Of a DNA stretch of 64,000 nucleotides, positions 8,979 to 17,632 are shown piece after piece. The notes beneath the pieces were generated by a model that did no database searches, was not told the origin of the DNA, and was given only the letters and a program-made list of their open reading frames with translations. Position 1 is the stretch's first letter. Every line of letters starts with the position of its first letter. This stretch comes from CAWAND01 sp963807065 (lineage in GTDB: Bacteria > Chloroflexota > Anaerolineae > Anaerolineales > E44-bin32), in assembly GCA_963807065.1 (NCBI GenBank), contig CAWDZQ010000003.1:1364001-1428000 (forward strand), given 5' to 3'. The position numbers were made by a program, and so were the translations under genes.

Positions 8979-8982
8979 GAGG

Positions 8983-9477
8983 CTATCTGGCCGGATTTGG
9001 GGCAGATCCCAGCAGCGTCAGGTCTCTGCCATCCACTCTCAAAACCGCCACCCCGTCATGCACGCCATCTTCCGACAGCTCGAGACCCTGCTCGAGGCAC
9101 GTGAGACGGCACACGTCGGCAATGTCCCCGGCGCCTTCGATCCGGACCGTGGTGAAACCTTGGCGTTTGGCGAGGGCGAGCAGCTCCTGGGCTTCCTGAC
9201 GGGTCTGCCGATACAGCTCCATCGAGGCCTCGACGTAGTTGACGGTCAGCCGTGCCCTAAGGGCCAATCCCTCGGGGGTGATGATGTAGCGCAGTTTGCG
9301 GCGCTCCGCTCGCTTGACCTTGACATAGCCCTTGGAAATCAACCGCTTGAGATGCCAATTCACTGTGCCCACCGCCACCCCGAGGCGCGTCGCCATCGTC
9401 GCCTGGGTGGTGTCCGGGTCACGTTCGATCTCCTCCAGCAGGGACAGCTCACGCTGTCCAGCCGTGCTCTCGTTCAC
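8983..9477 (-). CDS. MarR-like winged-helix regulator of the polysaccharide locus
   Basis: This 164-residue protein has an N-terminal winged helix: DTTQATMATRLGVAVGTVNW is the helix-turn-helix and KVKRAERRKLRYIITPEG the wing. The C-terminal half contains a short amphipathic helix and a beta-rich part (GFTTVRIEGAGDIADVC) that I cannot place. EPS-locus MarR-type regulators share this start. Two GTG starts are possible; the one at 9477 has AAGGAG five bases upstream, while the one at 9483 overlaps that site. A 15-base palindrome over its own -10 box, repeated at gmd, is the evident operator and implies autorepression. No ligand site could be identified. Confidence 0.82.
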   Translation of the reverse strand: MNESTAGQRELSLLEEIERDPDTTQATMATRLGVAVGTVNWHLKRLISKGYVKVKRAERRKLRYIITPEGLALRARLTVNYVEASMELYRQTRQEAQELLALAKRQGFTTVRIEGAGDIADVCRLTCLEQGLELSEDGVHDGVAVLRVDGRDLTLLGSAPNPAR

Positions 9478-9492
9478 AAGCACTCCTTCAAT

Positions 9493-9532
9493 ATTCAGTT
9501 ACTGAATTTTACCCGTTAACGCGCTCGGGTCA
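9493..9532 (-). promoter_or_regulatory. Regulator promoter with ATTCA-N5-TGAAT operator
   Basis: On the minus strand TTGACC (9532-9527) is followed after 15 bases by TAAAAT (9511-9506). The palindrome ATTCAGTTACTGAAT occupies 9493-9507, so it shares bases with the -10 box and covers the likely start point. The AAGGAG ribosome site lies just downstream. A protein bound here would block RNA polymerase. The same arrangement occurs at gmd. Confidence 0.72.
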
Positions 9533-9549
9533 AGGCAGCCGCCAGCCGC

Positions 9550-11511
9550 CTAGGGCGGACAGCCGGAGGTTGTGGCCCGCGGCACCAACAGCTGCACCGC
9601 CGGAGCGTTGGATGTGAACACCGGCTGGTAGGCGCACAAGACCGGCCCCGCCACCTCTTCGCTCCAGGCGTCGTTTTCCTCGCCAAAGGCGTGGGAGCTC
9701 CCCTGGGTTTGAACCACCAGCGGTTCGCTGACGATCAGGCCATAGCGCTGCGCCCGAATCGCCTGATGGAAGCGCTTCAGATAGGGCTCGTTTCGCGCCA
9801 TGGCCATCTCCATCAGGGTGACTTTCTCGTCCTCTGGTTGAAGCGACCCCGCGTGGACCATGCCAAAGGTGACCAGCTGTCGCTCGCTCAGGAACAGCAC
9901 CGGCTTGCCTTCCGATTGGGCTCGGTCGGCGGCCGTCTGAATGGCAGAGATTACCTGGGCCTCATGGCCAGGATCACGGGAGGGGATTGGCGCGCCGGCG
10001 TTGAGCAGGAAGACCATCGGCATGCCCACCAGCAGGACCATCTGCCACCAGGCCACGGGAAGACCATCGCCCTGGTCGGCAGCCTGTGGGCGGACCCGGT
10101 CGTCGAGCACAAGATATGTCCCACACACCGCCAATAGGACCAAGAAGGCATCGAAGTTGTGAAGGTCGCCGCCCCCGCCGATCTTGACGCTCACGATCAA
10201 CCCGCCCAGCAACAACATCCCCAGGATGACCCCCAGGGCAGCCAGTCGCCAGCCCCGGACCCGGGCCTCGCCCCGGCGCAGGGCCGCGGCCCCGACCAGG
10301 GCAAGCGGGAACACGGCCAGGACAATGGCAGGCACAACACCCAACGGAAATGTAGGATTGGGACCAAGGCGGTACCAGAGCAGGGACGACGAGAACGCCG
10401 TCCCAAAATCCGAAGCGGGATGGCCGGACCATGCGACGTAAGCCGACTGGGCGGCCAGGCCGGCCGCCGCTCCGCTCACCGCCCACGCCACCGGCCGGGA
10501 CCAATAGGCGACGAAGCCCTCGCCGGCTGGCTGGACTCGCTCCAGGGCGTACAGAGCCGCGGCCAGCATGCCCGGGACGGGGATCCAATTGACACGACTG
10601 ATCCCGGCCCAGATCGAGGCCAGCAGTACGATCGCCAGGCTCCGCCACGGACGGCTCGGGTCAAGAACCAACAACACCAGTACAACCGGGACCATCAAAT
10701 GGTAATAGACGGCTCCCTGCAAGAAGAACAACCCCAACCACAGGACCAACCACAACCTCCAGCGCGCGTTCCGCCATGCAAGCCTACGGGCGAGCGCCCA
10801 GGCGCCGGCGTAGGTCAGCCCCAACCACAGAATCGACTGCCACAACCGATGGACCCAGATCGGCGCCCCGGGAAAAATGAAGGGCGCAGCTTGCAGCAGA
10901 TACCGGGTGGGATGCAAGATCGGGAGGGGCAACCACTCCCCATACAGCCGGGAAGCGAAGAACAGAGAAGCATAGTAGTAGCGACTGGCTTCAGACCAGC
11001 CCAGGCTGAAAGGATCACTCGAGATCTGCAGCAGGCTGCTCACCTCGAACGCCGTCCCGATGGCCAGGCCCGAGATGGCCCATCGAGCGGCCCAACTTCG
11101 CTCCCGGCCATACGGGAGGATCGCCGCCCCCAACAGCGCCAGAAGCCAGAAGACAGCCAGGCGAGGGAGCAGCCCCTGCGCCTGTTCCAGCAGCCCGGAT
11201 GCGACCCAGGCCGGCAGAACGAGCAGGCACGCGATCCAACCCGCCATGGCCAAACTTGGGCGCCAGCGGAGCCAGCCGAAGAAGAACGCCCCGGCGGCCT
11301 CAAGCCTCAACTCGGTCTGCTGGCGATGGCGGAGCAGCCAGACGAAAGGCAGCACGCCCACCATTCCGACCGCGGCCAGGCCGGCCAGAAAAGCCGGTTG
11401 TCTCAGGACGCCGGTTCCACGCAGGGCATCAAGTGAAACCTGAGCGATGGCCAGCCCCAACATGGCCAGCGTGGCCAAGGCGATCCACAGACGGGCAGGG
11501 GCGCGGTTCAT
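9550..11511 (-). CDS. Polytopic membrane protein, GT-C-like
   Basis: This 653-residue protein has roughly 12-14 hydrophobic segments and a C-terminal soluble part of about 130 residues after residue 500. A loop with SRYYYASLFFASRLYGEW and LHPTRYLLQAAPF lies between early membrane spans, where GT-C enzymes have acidic loops. No clear D-x-D or E-x-D motif is evident to me. It is the last gene of the gmd transcript and starts 53 bases after the preceding gene's stop. The likely role is in glycan assembly at the membrane, as a GT-C transferase or polymerase-like protein. The function is unproven. Confidence 0.6.
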   Translation of the reverse strand: MNRAPARLWIALATLAMLGLAIAQVSLDALRGTGVLRQPAFLAGLAAVGMVGVLPFVWLLRHRQQTELRLEAAGAFFFGWLRWRPSLAMAGWIACLLVLPAWVASGLLEQAQGLLPRLAVFWLLALLGAAILPYGRERSWAARWAISGLAIGTAFEVSSLLQISSDPFSLGWSEASRYYYASLFFASRLYGEWLPLPILHPTRYLLQAAPFIFPGAPIWVHRLWQSILWLGLTYAGAWALARRLAWRNARWRLWLVLWLGLFFLQGAVYYHLMVPVVLVLLVLDPSRPWRSLAIVLLASIWAGISRVNWIPVPGMLAAALYALERVQPAGEGFVAYWSRPVAWAVSGAAAGLAAQSAYVAWSGHPASDFGTAFSSSLLWYRLGPNPTFPLGVVPAIVLAVFPLALVGAAALRRGEARVRGWRLAALGVILGMLLLGGLIVSVKIGGGGDLHNFDAFLVLLAVCGTYLVLDDRVRPQAADQGDGLPVAWWQMVLLVGMPMVFLLNAGAPIPSRDPGHEAQVISAIQTAADRAQSEGKPVLFLSERQLVTFGMVHAGSLQPEDEKVTLMEMAMARNEPYLKRFHQAIRAQRYGLIVSEPLVVQTQGSSHAFGEENDAWSEEVAGPVLCAYQPVFTSNAPAVQLLVPRATTSGCPP

Positions 11512-11551
11512 AAGACCTGGTTCCGACGAAGGCTGCCGGCCAGCAGGTGGC

Positions 11552-11569
11552 TTGTGAAAATCTTCACAA
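11552..11569. promoter_or_regulatory. Rex-like palindrome TTGTGAA-N4-TTCACAA
   Basis: A perfect 18-base inverted repeat lies between two membrane-protein genes. Its central TGA on the minus strand is the stop codon of the 11564-12520 gene. It matches the known Rex (NADH-sensing repressor) operator pattern and contains the CRP-type TGTGA half-site. Further copies, perfect or nearly so, occur at 4691, 17810, 40681 and 57774. Confidence 0.5.
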
Positions 11570-12520
11570 CTTGTCTTCCGTGCCTGCCTGGCGTCGGCGA
11601 GACCAGGTCAGGCTTTCCGGGAGCATCAGCGCCCCGGGCACGCTGACCAGCGTGTCCATCACACGGACCAGGATCGCCGTGGGCAGGATACTCGCCGCCG
11701 ACACCCCGCCCAGTGTGGCAAAGATGAAGGTCATTGAGACCTCTTGGAGCCCGAGACCGTTGATCGAAATCGGGACCAAGGTGACGAAGTAGGTGAAGCT
11801 CCACAGGCCAGCAATGGTCCCCAAACTGATGGATTGGTCCAACGCGTGGAGCAGCACCCAAATGCTCCCAAACCTTCCCAACATGATCACCCCGGTGCTG
11901 GCGAAGGCCCCCAGGACGCTGATCGGGTTCTGGCGCCATAGACTCAACGACTCGAGCACGGCTTGGGTGATGCGGCGCATCCGCGCCCTGATCCGGGCGG
12001 TCCATGAGCCGTCCAGAACAGCGCCGGTCAGGGGAATCAGTCCGGCGCCCGCCGTTCCATGGAGGTAGGCAATGAGGTGCCCGGCGCCAAATGGCAGCGC
12101 CATGGCCATCCCTAACAATCCCACAATTCGGTCAGCGAAGACGGACGTAACATAAGCCGTCCGGCGGGATTCGACCTGGGCCACCCCGGCGATTCGGATC
12201 ACATCCCCACCGACCGTGGTCGGAAGGAAATTCGAGGCGAACAGGCCGGCAAAGGTGAGCATAAAGGCGCGGCGCCAGGGCACTTGTACCCTTGCCGATC
12301 GCAGCAAGTAGTACCAGCGGCTGACCACAGCGATCCGGGAAACGGCCACCATTCCCAACGCCAGGGCAAATGCCGTCCAGGGGATTTGGCCCAGCGCATC
12401 CAGGAATTCTCGCCAGCCTAACTGGACCAGGAGATAGACCAGCAGACCCAAGGCAACCAGGGTGCCTACCAGCCGCAGTGCGGTTGGCCAGGCATCCGAT
12501 CGATCCGAGTCAGGGATCAT
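11564..12520 (-). CDS. Lysylphosphatidylglycerol synthase TM-region family protein (UPF0104/AglD-like)
   Basis: This 318-residue protein has about eight membrane spans. The family pattern is visible in SRWYYLLRSARVQVPWRRAF, FASNFLPTTVGGDVIRI and TSVFADRIVGLLGM: R-W-x-x-L-L, N-x-x-x-P-x-x-x-G-G-D and the D-R pair. Members occur as the flippase part of MprF and as partners of polyisoprenyl-phosphate glycosyltransferases in glycan loci. It overlaps the GT2 gene upstream as ATGA, so the two probably act together, for example the GT2 making a polyprenyl-phosphate sugar and this protein helping to present it. That pairing is inference. Confidence 0.78.
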   Translation of the reverse strand: MIPDSDRSDAWPTALRLVGTLVALGLLVYLLVQLGWREFLDALGQIPWTAFALALGMVAVSRIAVVSRWYYLLRSARVQVPWRRAFMLTFAGLFASNFLPTTVGGDVIRIAGVAQVESRRTAYVTSVFADRIVGLLGMAMALPFGAGHLIAYLHGTAGAGLIPLTGAVLDGSWTARIRARMRRITQAVLESLSLWRQNPISVLGAFASTGVIMLGRFGSIWVLLHALDQSISLGTIAGLWSFTYFVTLVPISINGLGLQEVSMTFIFATLGGVSAASILPTAILVRVMDTLVSVPGALMLPESLTWSRRRQAGTEDKL

Positions 12521-13524
12521 TCGGATGGCGGCTCGTTCAGGGTACGCCGAATGCTGTAGGTGGGCTTGGCCTGGGACTCGTGATAGGTGCGCACAAGCAG
12601 CTCGGCGATCAACCCCATCAAGATTGATTGGAAGCCAAGGATGATGAACATGGTGCTCATTTGAAGCAGAGGTGAACCGAGCACCGAGACGCCCAGCATC
12701 AAGCGGCGTAGGCCCAGAAAAAGGAGCACGGCCAGGCTGGGCACGATGAGCAGGAATCCGGCGCCGCCGAACAAGTAGATCGGCTTGAGCGCGTAACTTA
12801 TCAGGAACTTGACCGTGAACAGGTCCAGGAGCACCTTAACGATGCGGTTGAGCCCGTACTTGGTCTTGCCATGTCGGCGGGGATGGTGACGGACGGGGAC
12901 CTCCACGATGCGGGCCCCGACCGAGTTGGCGTAGGCAGGGATGAAGCGGTGCATCTCACCGTACAGCCGGAAGCCTTTCAGCACTTCGCGGCGGTAGGCC
13001 TTCAGCGTACAGCCATAGTCATGCAGGTGAACGCCGGTCACAGTGGATATGAGCCAATTGGCGACCCGGGAGGGCAGCGTGCGCGTGATGAATGTGTCCT
13101 GGCGGTTGATCCGCCAACCGGAAACGACGTCGAAACCCTGATCTACCTTTTCCAGCAGAAGCGGGATGTCGGCCGGATCGTTCTGCATGTCAGCGTCGAT
13201 CAGAACCACCACCTCACCGGTGGCGTGATCCAGCCCGGCGGCGATGGCGGCCGTCTGGCCGAAATTGCGCCTTAGTTCGATCACGCGCGTGTGAGCCGGG
13301 TCGTCCACCGCCAGCTCCGCCAGCGCCTGCGTGGAGCCGTCTTTCGATCCGTCGTCGACGTAGATCAACTCATACGACGTCCCCCGCAGGGCATCCGTCA
13401 GAGCCTGATGGAGGGGAGGCAGGTTGTCAACTTCGTTGTAGACCGGGACCACTACCGTCACTGAGAACGACGGAAGGCGCGGCTCTGCCAGCTCAGATTG
13501 GGTTTGCAGGTGAGTTTCCGCCAT
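12517..13524 (-). CDS. GT2 glycosyltransferase, polyprenyl-phosphate sugar transferase type
   Basis: This 335-residue protein has the GT2 start VVVPVYNEVDNLPPLHQALT, the acceptor/donor loop YVDDGSKDGS, the metal site VLIDADMQNDP and GYRINRQD-type residues near WRINRQDTF. Two membrane spans near the C-terminus (around residues 235-300) match the DPM1/ArnC/GtrB subfamily. Such enzymes move a sugar from a nucleotide donor onto polyprenyl phosphate at the inner membrane face. It is 18 bases downstream of gmd and overlaps the UPF0104 gene by four bases. The sugar is not known; GDP-activated sugars are plausible given the gmd neighbour. Confidence 0.88.
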   Translation of the reverse strand: MAETHLQTQSELAEPRLPSFSVTVVVPVYNEVDNLPPLHQALTDALRGTSYELIYVDDGSKDGSTQALAELAVDDPAHTRVIELRRNFGQTAAIAAGLDHATGEVVVLIDADMQNDPADIPLLLEKVDQGFDVVSGWRINRQDTFITRTLPSRVANWLISTVTGVHLHDYGCTLKAYRREVLKGFRLYGEMHRFIPAYANSVGARIVEVPVRHHPRRHGKTKYGLNRIVKVLLDLFTVKFLISYALKPIYLFGGAGFLLIVPSLAVLLFLGLRRLMLGVSVLGSPLLQMSTMFIILGFQSILMGLIAELLVRTYHESQAKPTYSIRRTLNEPPSE

Positions 13525-13542
13525 CGTCGGCTCCCATGGCCA

Positions 13543-14628
13543 TCAATCGAACCCGTTGCCGGCGTTCCTCAGAACCGCAGTCACTCCGGTATCCCAGCTG
13601 TGCCAATCGCCGAACTTGTCTTTCAGCACTTTGAGTCCTTCTCCCACTGGCTCCTGCCCAGCGGCTTCCAGGTCGGCGTCGACCATGATGCGCACGAGGT
13701 CTCCAAAAGTGACCTTCGGCTCCCATCCGAGTCGCTGGCGCGCCTTGCTGGCATCCGCCTGCAGGAAGTCGACCTCGGTCGGCCGGAAGTAGCGTGGGTC
13801 GATCTCCACATGGTCGTTCCAATCCAACCCGGCGTAGCCGAAGGCCTGCTCGACGAACTCTCGCACCTGGTGGGTTTCACCGGTGCCGATGACGTAGTCC
13901 TCCGGCTGATCCTCTTGAACGATACGCCACATGAACTCGACGTACTCAGGCGCATACCCCCAGTCTCGGCGGGAGTTGAGGTTGCCAAGATACAGCTTGT
14001 CCTGCAAGCCGGCCTTAATGCGCGCCACGGCTCGGGTGATCTTGCGGGTTACAAACGTCTCGCCTCGCCTGGGGCTTTCGTGGTTGAACAGAATCCCGTT
14101 CACGGCGTGCATCCCGTACGCCTGGCGGTAGTTGACGGTTATCCAAAAGGCGTAGGCCTTGGCGATGGCGTAGGGGCTGCGCGGCCGGAAGGGCGTCGTT
14201 TCACTCTGCGGCGGCTTGGCGTCGCCGTACAGCTCGCTGGATGAGGCCTGGTACACCTTGGCTTCGAGTCCGCTTCGGCGCACAGCTTCCAAGATCCGGG
14301 TCGTCCCCAGGCCGGTCACCATACCCGTGTACTCGGGCATCTCGAAGCTCACCATCACATGCGACTGGGCGCCCAGATGGTAGATTTCATCGGGCCGGGC
14401 ATTGTAGATCAGGTTGGTGAGCTGCTCCCCGTTGGACAGATCGCCGTAGTGCAGGAAGAGCTTGGCCGACGGGTCGTGCGGGTCCTTATAGATGTGATCG
14501 ATCCGGTCGGTGTTGAAAGTGCTCGCCTTCCGAATCAGACCGTGAACCTCGTAGCCTTTGGTGAGCAGAAGTTCGGCCAGATAGGATCCATCCTGGCCGG
14601 TGATGCCGGTGATCAAGGCCTTGGGCAT
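13543..14628 (-). CDS. gmd: GDP-mannose 4,6-dehydratase
   Basis: This 361-residue SDR converts GDP-D-mannose to GDP-4-keto-6-deoxymannose. Motifs are ALITGITGQDGSYLAELLL, GLIRKASTFNTDRIDHIY, LHYGDLSNGEQL, the catalytic YAIAKAYA and FNHESPRRGETFVTRK, all specific for Gmd. The longer frame starts at 14661, but the ATG at 14628 has AAGGAGG five bases upstream and gives the family N-terminus. It heads its own transcript from a strong promoter carrying the locus operator. The product is used by fcl in the neighbouring transcript. Confidence 0.95.
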   Translation of the reverse strand: MPKALITGITGQDGSYLAELLLTKGYEVHGLIRKASTFNTDRIDHIYKDPHDPSAKLFLHYGDLSNGEQLTNLIYNARPDEIYHLGAQSHVMVSFEMPEYTGMVTGLGTTRILEAVRRSGLEAKVYQASSSELYGDAKPPQSETTPFRPRSPYAIAKAYAFWITVNYRQAYGMHAVNGILFNHESPRRGETFVTRKITRAVARIKAGLQDKLYLGNLNSRRDWGYAPEYVEFMWRIVQEDQPEDYVIGTGETHQVREFVEQAFGYAGLDWNDHVEIDPRYFRPTEVDFLQADASKARQRLGWEPKVTFGDLVRIMVDADLEAAGQEPVGEGLKVLKDKFGDWHSWDTGVTAVLRNAGNGFD

Positions 14629-14662
14629 GGCGCCCTCCTTGAGCGACGCGAGACGCTCCAAA

Positions 14663-14703
14663 ATTCAATCGCTGAATTATACCCCGCGAAAGGCCCCCGT
14701 CAA
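14663..14703 (-). promoter_or_regulatory. gmd promoter with ATTCA-N5-TGAAT operator
   Basis: On the minus strand TTGACG (14703-14698), a 16-base spacer and TATAAT (14681-14676) form a near-consensus promoter partly inside the stop region of the preceding gene. The palindrome ATTCAATCGCTGAAT spans 14663-14677 and overlaps the -10 box, as it does at the regulator gene. The arms are identical to those at 9493 while the centre differs, as expected for a repressor operator. Confidence 0.75.
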
Positions 14704-16283
14704 CCCGCGTTCGCCCTGCCGGACGGCGACCTTCTCAGGCGATCACGGATCATCGCCAGGGCCAGATACCCCCCCACAAACACCACCTCGAGGGCGAAAG
14801 TCCCCAGCAGGCTGGGGCTGGGTGTCCCGTAGTACTTCCCGGCATACCACGGGAGAAAGATGACCACAAAGCCGGTCAGGAGGACGGCCAATCGGGCGAG
14901 CCACGGGCTGCCGCGTTGGCGGGCGTGGTTCCATCCCCAGCCCGCCAGTGCGGCTTGAAGGGCGACGAATGCCGTGCGGTAGCGGGGGTTGTCCCACTGG
15001 TCCCCGGCGACGCGGAACGACGCCACCAACACCACGATCAGGGTGACCAAAGCCAGGTACAGCGCCATATGACGCCGACGGCGTTGGCCGAAGGCAGCCA
15101 GCCCAGCGTAGCCGAGGAACGGCAGCATGGCATACCAACCGATGCCCCGCAGGATGGCAATAACCCGCCAGACGACGGCTGCCGGATCGGCCAACGCCGC
15201 CGGGAGGAAGGGCTGCGTCAGGCCATAGGCCGTGGCCAGCGGAAGATGGATCCACTTCGGGGTCAGTTTGAACAGGTACTGCACGATCCCCGAGACCTGC
15301 TGCAGCTGATCGAGTTCGTAGCTGCTCCCAGCGGTGAACCACCCGATCAAGACATCGAACAGGCCTTCCCCGGGCAGCCCTCCGATGGCGGACCACGCCC
15401 GAAAGGTCAACCCGATAGCGGCGACTGCCAGCGCCACGACCAGGCCGATCACCCAGGGGCGGCGACCCACGCCCTCTGTCTGCCACAGCCAGGCGCCGGC
15501 CAATAGCAGGACACACATGGCCCCAAAGGGCGGCGAAACTGCCAGGCACAACAGGCTGCCGCCAATCAGCGGCGCCCATGCGCCGCGGTTGTCGCCGATT
15601 CGGACACGGGCCAGGCCGTAAAAGGCCGCCGCCAGGCCGGTGATAATGTACGGCTCGCGCATCTGGGACGCGCTGAGCAGGACCGCTTCTGGGAACAAAG
15701 CCACGGTCCAGGCAGCGAAACTCCCCGCCCGGGCGCCGAAGAACATCCCAGCGAACGCCCAGGTGAAGAGCACCGCCAGGGCCCCGAAGGTGGCCGTCAA
15801 GACGACGATCATCAACGGCCGGTGGACGTGACCTCCCAGGCCGCGGTAGATAGCCGCTGAAGCAAAGAGGTACGTGCCGTATTGATCGCTGACGTAACGT
15901 CCGCCAAAGGAAGCCGTGAGCGGTTTGTCGGATGCCGCCAGCGCCCAGGCATCACCGTCGCGCTTGGCGGCGTCGTAGAAGACATACCCCGCCCGCTGGA
16001 TCGGCTCATCGTAGCCCCACAGCGGCAGCGCCACTTCCAGCCCCCATCCCACGAGTAAGCGCAGACCCAGGGCCAATCCCAACGCCCAGCCCAACGCATG
16101 CGGCCGATCCGCCCCGGCCACCCATCGCCAGGCGCCGTACACCAATCCGGTGCACACGGCGGTTATCACCCCGTAACCGACCCAGCCTGAGAACGGCGGG
16201 CCGACCGGGTCCATCCCCGACAGCAGGGCGGTTACGGCCACAGCCCCCGCCGCCCACGGCCAGAAGTTTGCAATGCGGCTCAT
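14700..16283 (-). CDS. Polytopic membrane protein, GT-C-like
   Basis: This 527-residue protein has about 12 hydrophobic segments. Its start at 16283 overlaps the upstream gene as ATGA; the longer reading frame is a shadow of that gene. A loop with GYDEPIQRAGYVFYDAAKRD after the third span is acidic and resembles the first periplasmic loop of GT-C glycosyltransferases, where an Asp/Glu is catalytic. SQMREPYIITG later in the chain is also typical of such membrane proteins. It follows a second, similar protein in the same operon. Role in glycan transfer or polymerisation is inferred from context only. Confidence 0.6.
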   Translation of the reverse strand: MSRIANFWPWAAGAVAVTALLSGMDPVGPPFSGWVGYGVITAVCTGLVYGAWRWVAGADRPHALGWALGLALGLRLLVGWGLEVALPLWGYDEPIQRAGYVFYDAAKRDGDAWALAASDKPLTASFGGRYVSDQYGTYLFASAAIYRGLGGHVHRPLMIVVLTATFGALAVLFTWAFAGMFFGARAGSFAAWTVALFPEAVLLSASQMREPYIITGLAAAFYGLARVRIGDNRGAWAPLIGGSLLCLAVSPPFGAMCVLLLAGAWLWQTEGVGRRPWVIGLVVALAVAAIGLTFRAWSAIGGLPGEGLFDVLIGWFTAGSSYELDQLQQVSGIVQYLFKLTPKWIHLPLATAYGLTQPFLPAALADPAAVVWRVIAILRGIGWYAMLPFLGYAGLAAFGQRRRRHMALYLALVTLIVVLVASFRVAGDQWDNPRYRTAFVALQAALAGWGWNHARQRGSPWLARLAVLLTGFVVIFLPWYAGKYYGTPSPSLLGTFALEVVFVGGYLALAMIRDRLRRSPSGRANAG

Positions 16284-17632
16284 GAGCCTCTTGGCTCCAT
16301 CCGCCTGAGGACCAGCTCGCGCCGGATCACGATCAGGACGGTGGTGACGACCACCAGCTGCAAGGGTACCAGAAAGCGCGGGTTGTCCCCGTGATCCACC
16401 AGAGTCTGTACGATCGAGCTCACCCAAACCATCCCGGCCATCAACACCAGGGGTCCCCCCACCGACCATCGCTGTCGAAGGCGGGGTCGGGCGACCACCA
16501 AGACGCTGATCACCAGAAATGCGGCGTTGGCCAAAAGACTGATGCCTCGTCCCAGCCACCCCCAGGCGGCGAAGGCGGGGCTGACGCCAGCCGGATGGAC
16601 GGCGCCGGGGTCCCAGTAGACTGGCGCCTTCCAGAACGAGATCCATCCGGTCACGACGTCCCGCCCATAACGCAAGGGATGGGTCAGGATGAGTTCGATA
16701 GAAAGCGACTCCATCTTCTGCGACAGCGCAAAGAAGCTCAAACCGGTTTTGTCGGTCAACTCGGGGATGGCGTCCCAGATGGCGTTGGTCTGGACACCGC
16801 GTTCCGCCAGGCGCTGGTCCCGGTACTTGAGGTACGTGTCGCGAATCACCGCTTCGCTGTCCGGCAGGTCGTCAAAATACGAGCCGGTGTGCTGGACCAG
16901 GTTGTAGCCGCTCATCGTGCTCGGCGAGAGCATCCCGTAGTGGCCGTCGATCCAGGCGAGCCAGCCCCCGAGCACGAGGACGGCCGGAAGGCTCAGGGCA
17001 GCCAGCGCTGCCAGCCTTCGGCGCCAATCACCGCCGGCTGCCAACCAGACAAAAGGCAGGAGCAAGACGGGCAGAAAGTAAAAGAGCGTGCGCACCATAG
17101 CCGCCAGACTGGCGGTCACCCCCAGCCCGGCGGCCAGCCAGAGCAAGTCCCTCAAACGCCGTTCGGGAGCCAGGCTTAGGGCCAACGCCACGGAGCCCAC
17201 CAAGAACAACGTGGTCAGGGTTTCCGAGAGCAGGTTGGCTTCAAACAGCACCTGGGCGGCGATCAGATCGTACATCGCCCCGGCGGCAAAGGCCCATGAA
17301 GGACTTCCGGTCACGCGCAGAGTGACGAAAAACAGGAGCAACGAGATGACCACACCGATCGCCATCTGCGTCCCCCAGACGACGTTTGGTTTTTGACCCA
17401 AAATGGCGAGGAATGCGGGGTAGCCGGGCACGCGCGTGCCGTCATAGCCCTTGAGCCATGAACGGGCCAGGACATCTGCCAGGCGCATGTAGGACGGCGA
17501 ATCCCCATACGTCACCGGACCGTAGGTCAGCACCAGGATCCCGCGCTCGACGATCCCGACCGCCGCCAACAAGCCGATCCAACGGACGGCACGCGCAGCC
17601 GCGCCGCGCTTCCCCCCTCGGTCCGCCGTCAC
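16280..17632 (-). CDS. Polytopic membrane protein, GT-C-like (second of a pair)
   Basis: This 450-residue protein has about 10 hydrophobic segments. The GTG at 17632 overlaps the glycosyltransferase stop as GTGA; the upstream extension is antisense-quality sequence rich in Gly/Arg and was rejected. The first periplasmic loop reads LTYGPVTYGDSPSYMRLADV, with G-D-S-x-x-Y as in ArnT/PMT-like GT-C proteins, where the Asp is catalytic. EANLLSETLTTLFL in the fourth span is also typical. It would use a polyprenyl-phosphate sugar on the outer face, a donor the GT2 gene in the next transcript could supply. This link is inference. Confidence 0.62.
   Translation of the reverse strand: MTADRGGKRGAAARAVRWIGLLAAVGIVERGILVLTYGPVTYGDSPSYMRLADVLARSWLKGYDGTRVPGYPAFLAILGQKPNVVWGTQMAIGVVISLLLFFVTLRVTGSPSWAFAAGAMYDLIAAQVLFEANLLSETLTTLFLVGSVALALSLAPERRLRDLLWLAAGLGVTASLAAMVRTLFYFLPVLLLPFVWLAAGGDWRRRLAALAALSLPAVLVLGGWLAWIDGHYGMLSPSTMSGYNLVQHTGSYFDDLPDSEAVIRDTYLKYRDQRLAERGVQTNAIWDAIPELTDKTGLSFFALSQKMESLSIELILTHPLRYGRDVVTGWISFWKAPVYWDPGAVHPAGVSPAFAAWGWLGRGISLLANAAFLVISVLVVARPRLRQRWSVGGPLVLMAGMVWVSSIVQTLVDHGDNPRFLVPLQLVVVTTVLIVIRRELVLRRMEPRGS

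Noticed and set aside
10159..11436. A 425-codon plus-strand open frame opposite a membrane protein gene
   Set aside because: Gln/Pro/Arg-rich antisense reading of a hydrophobic gene, with no family resemblance.
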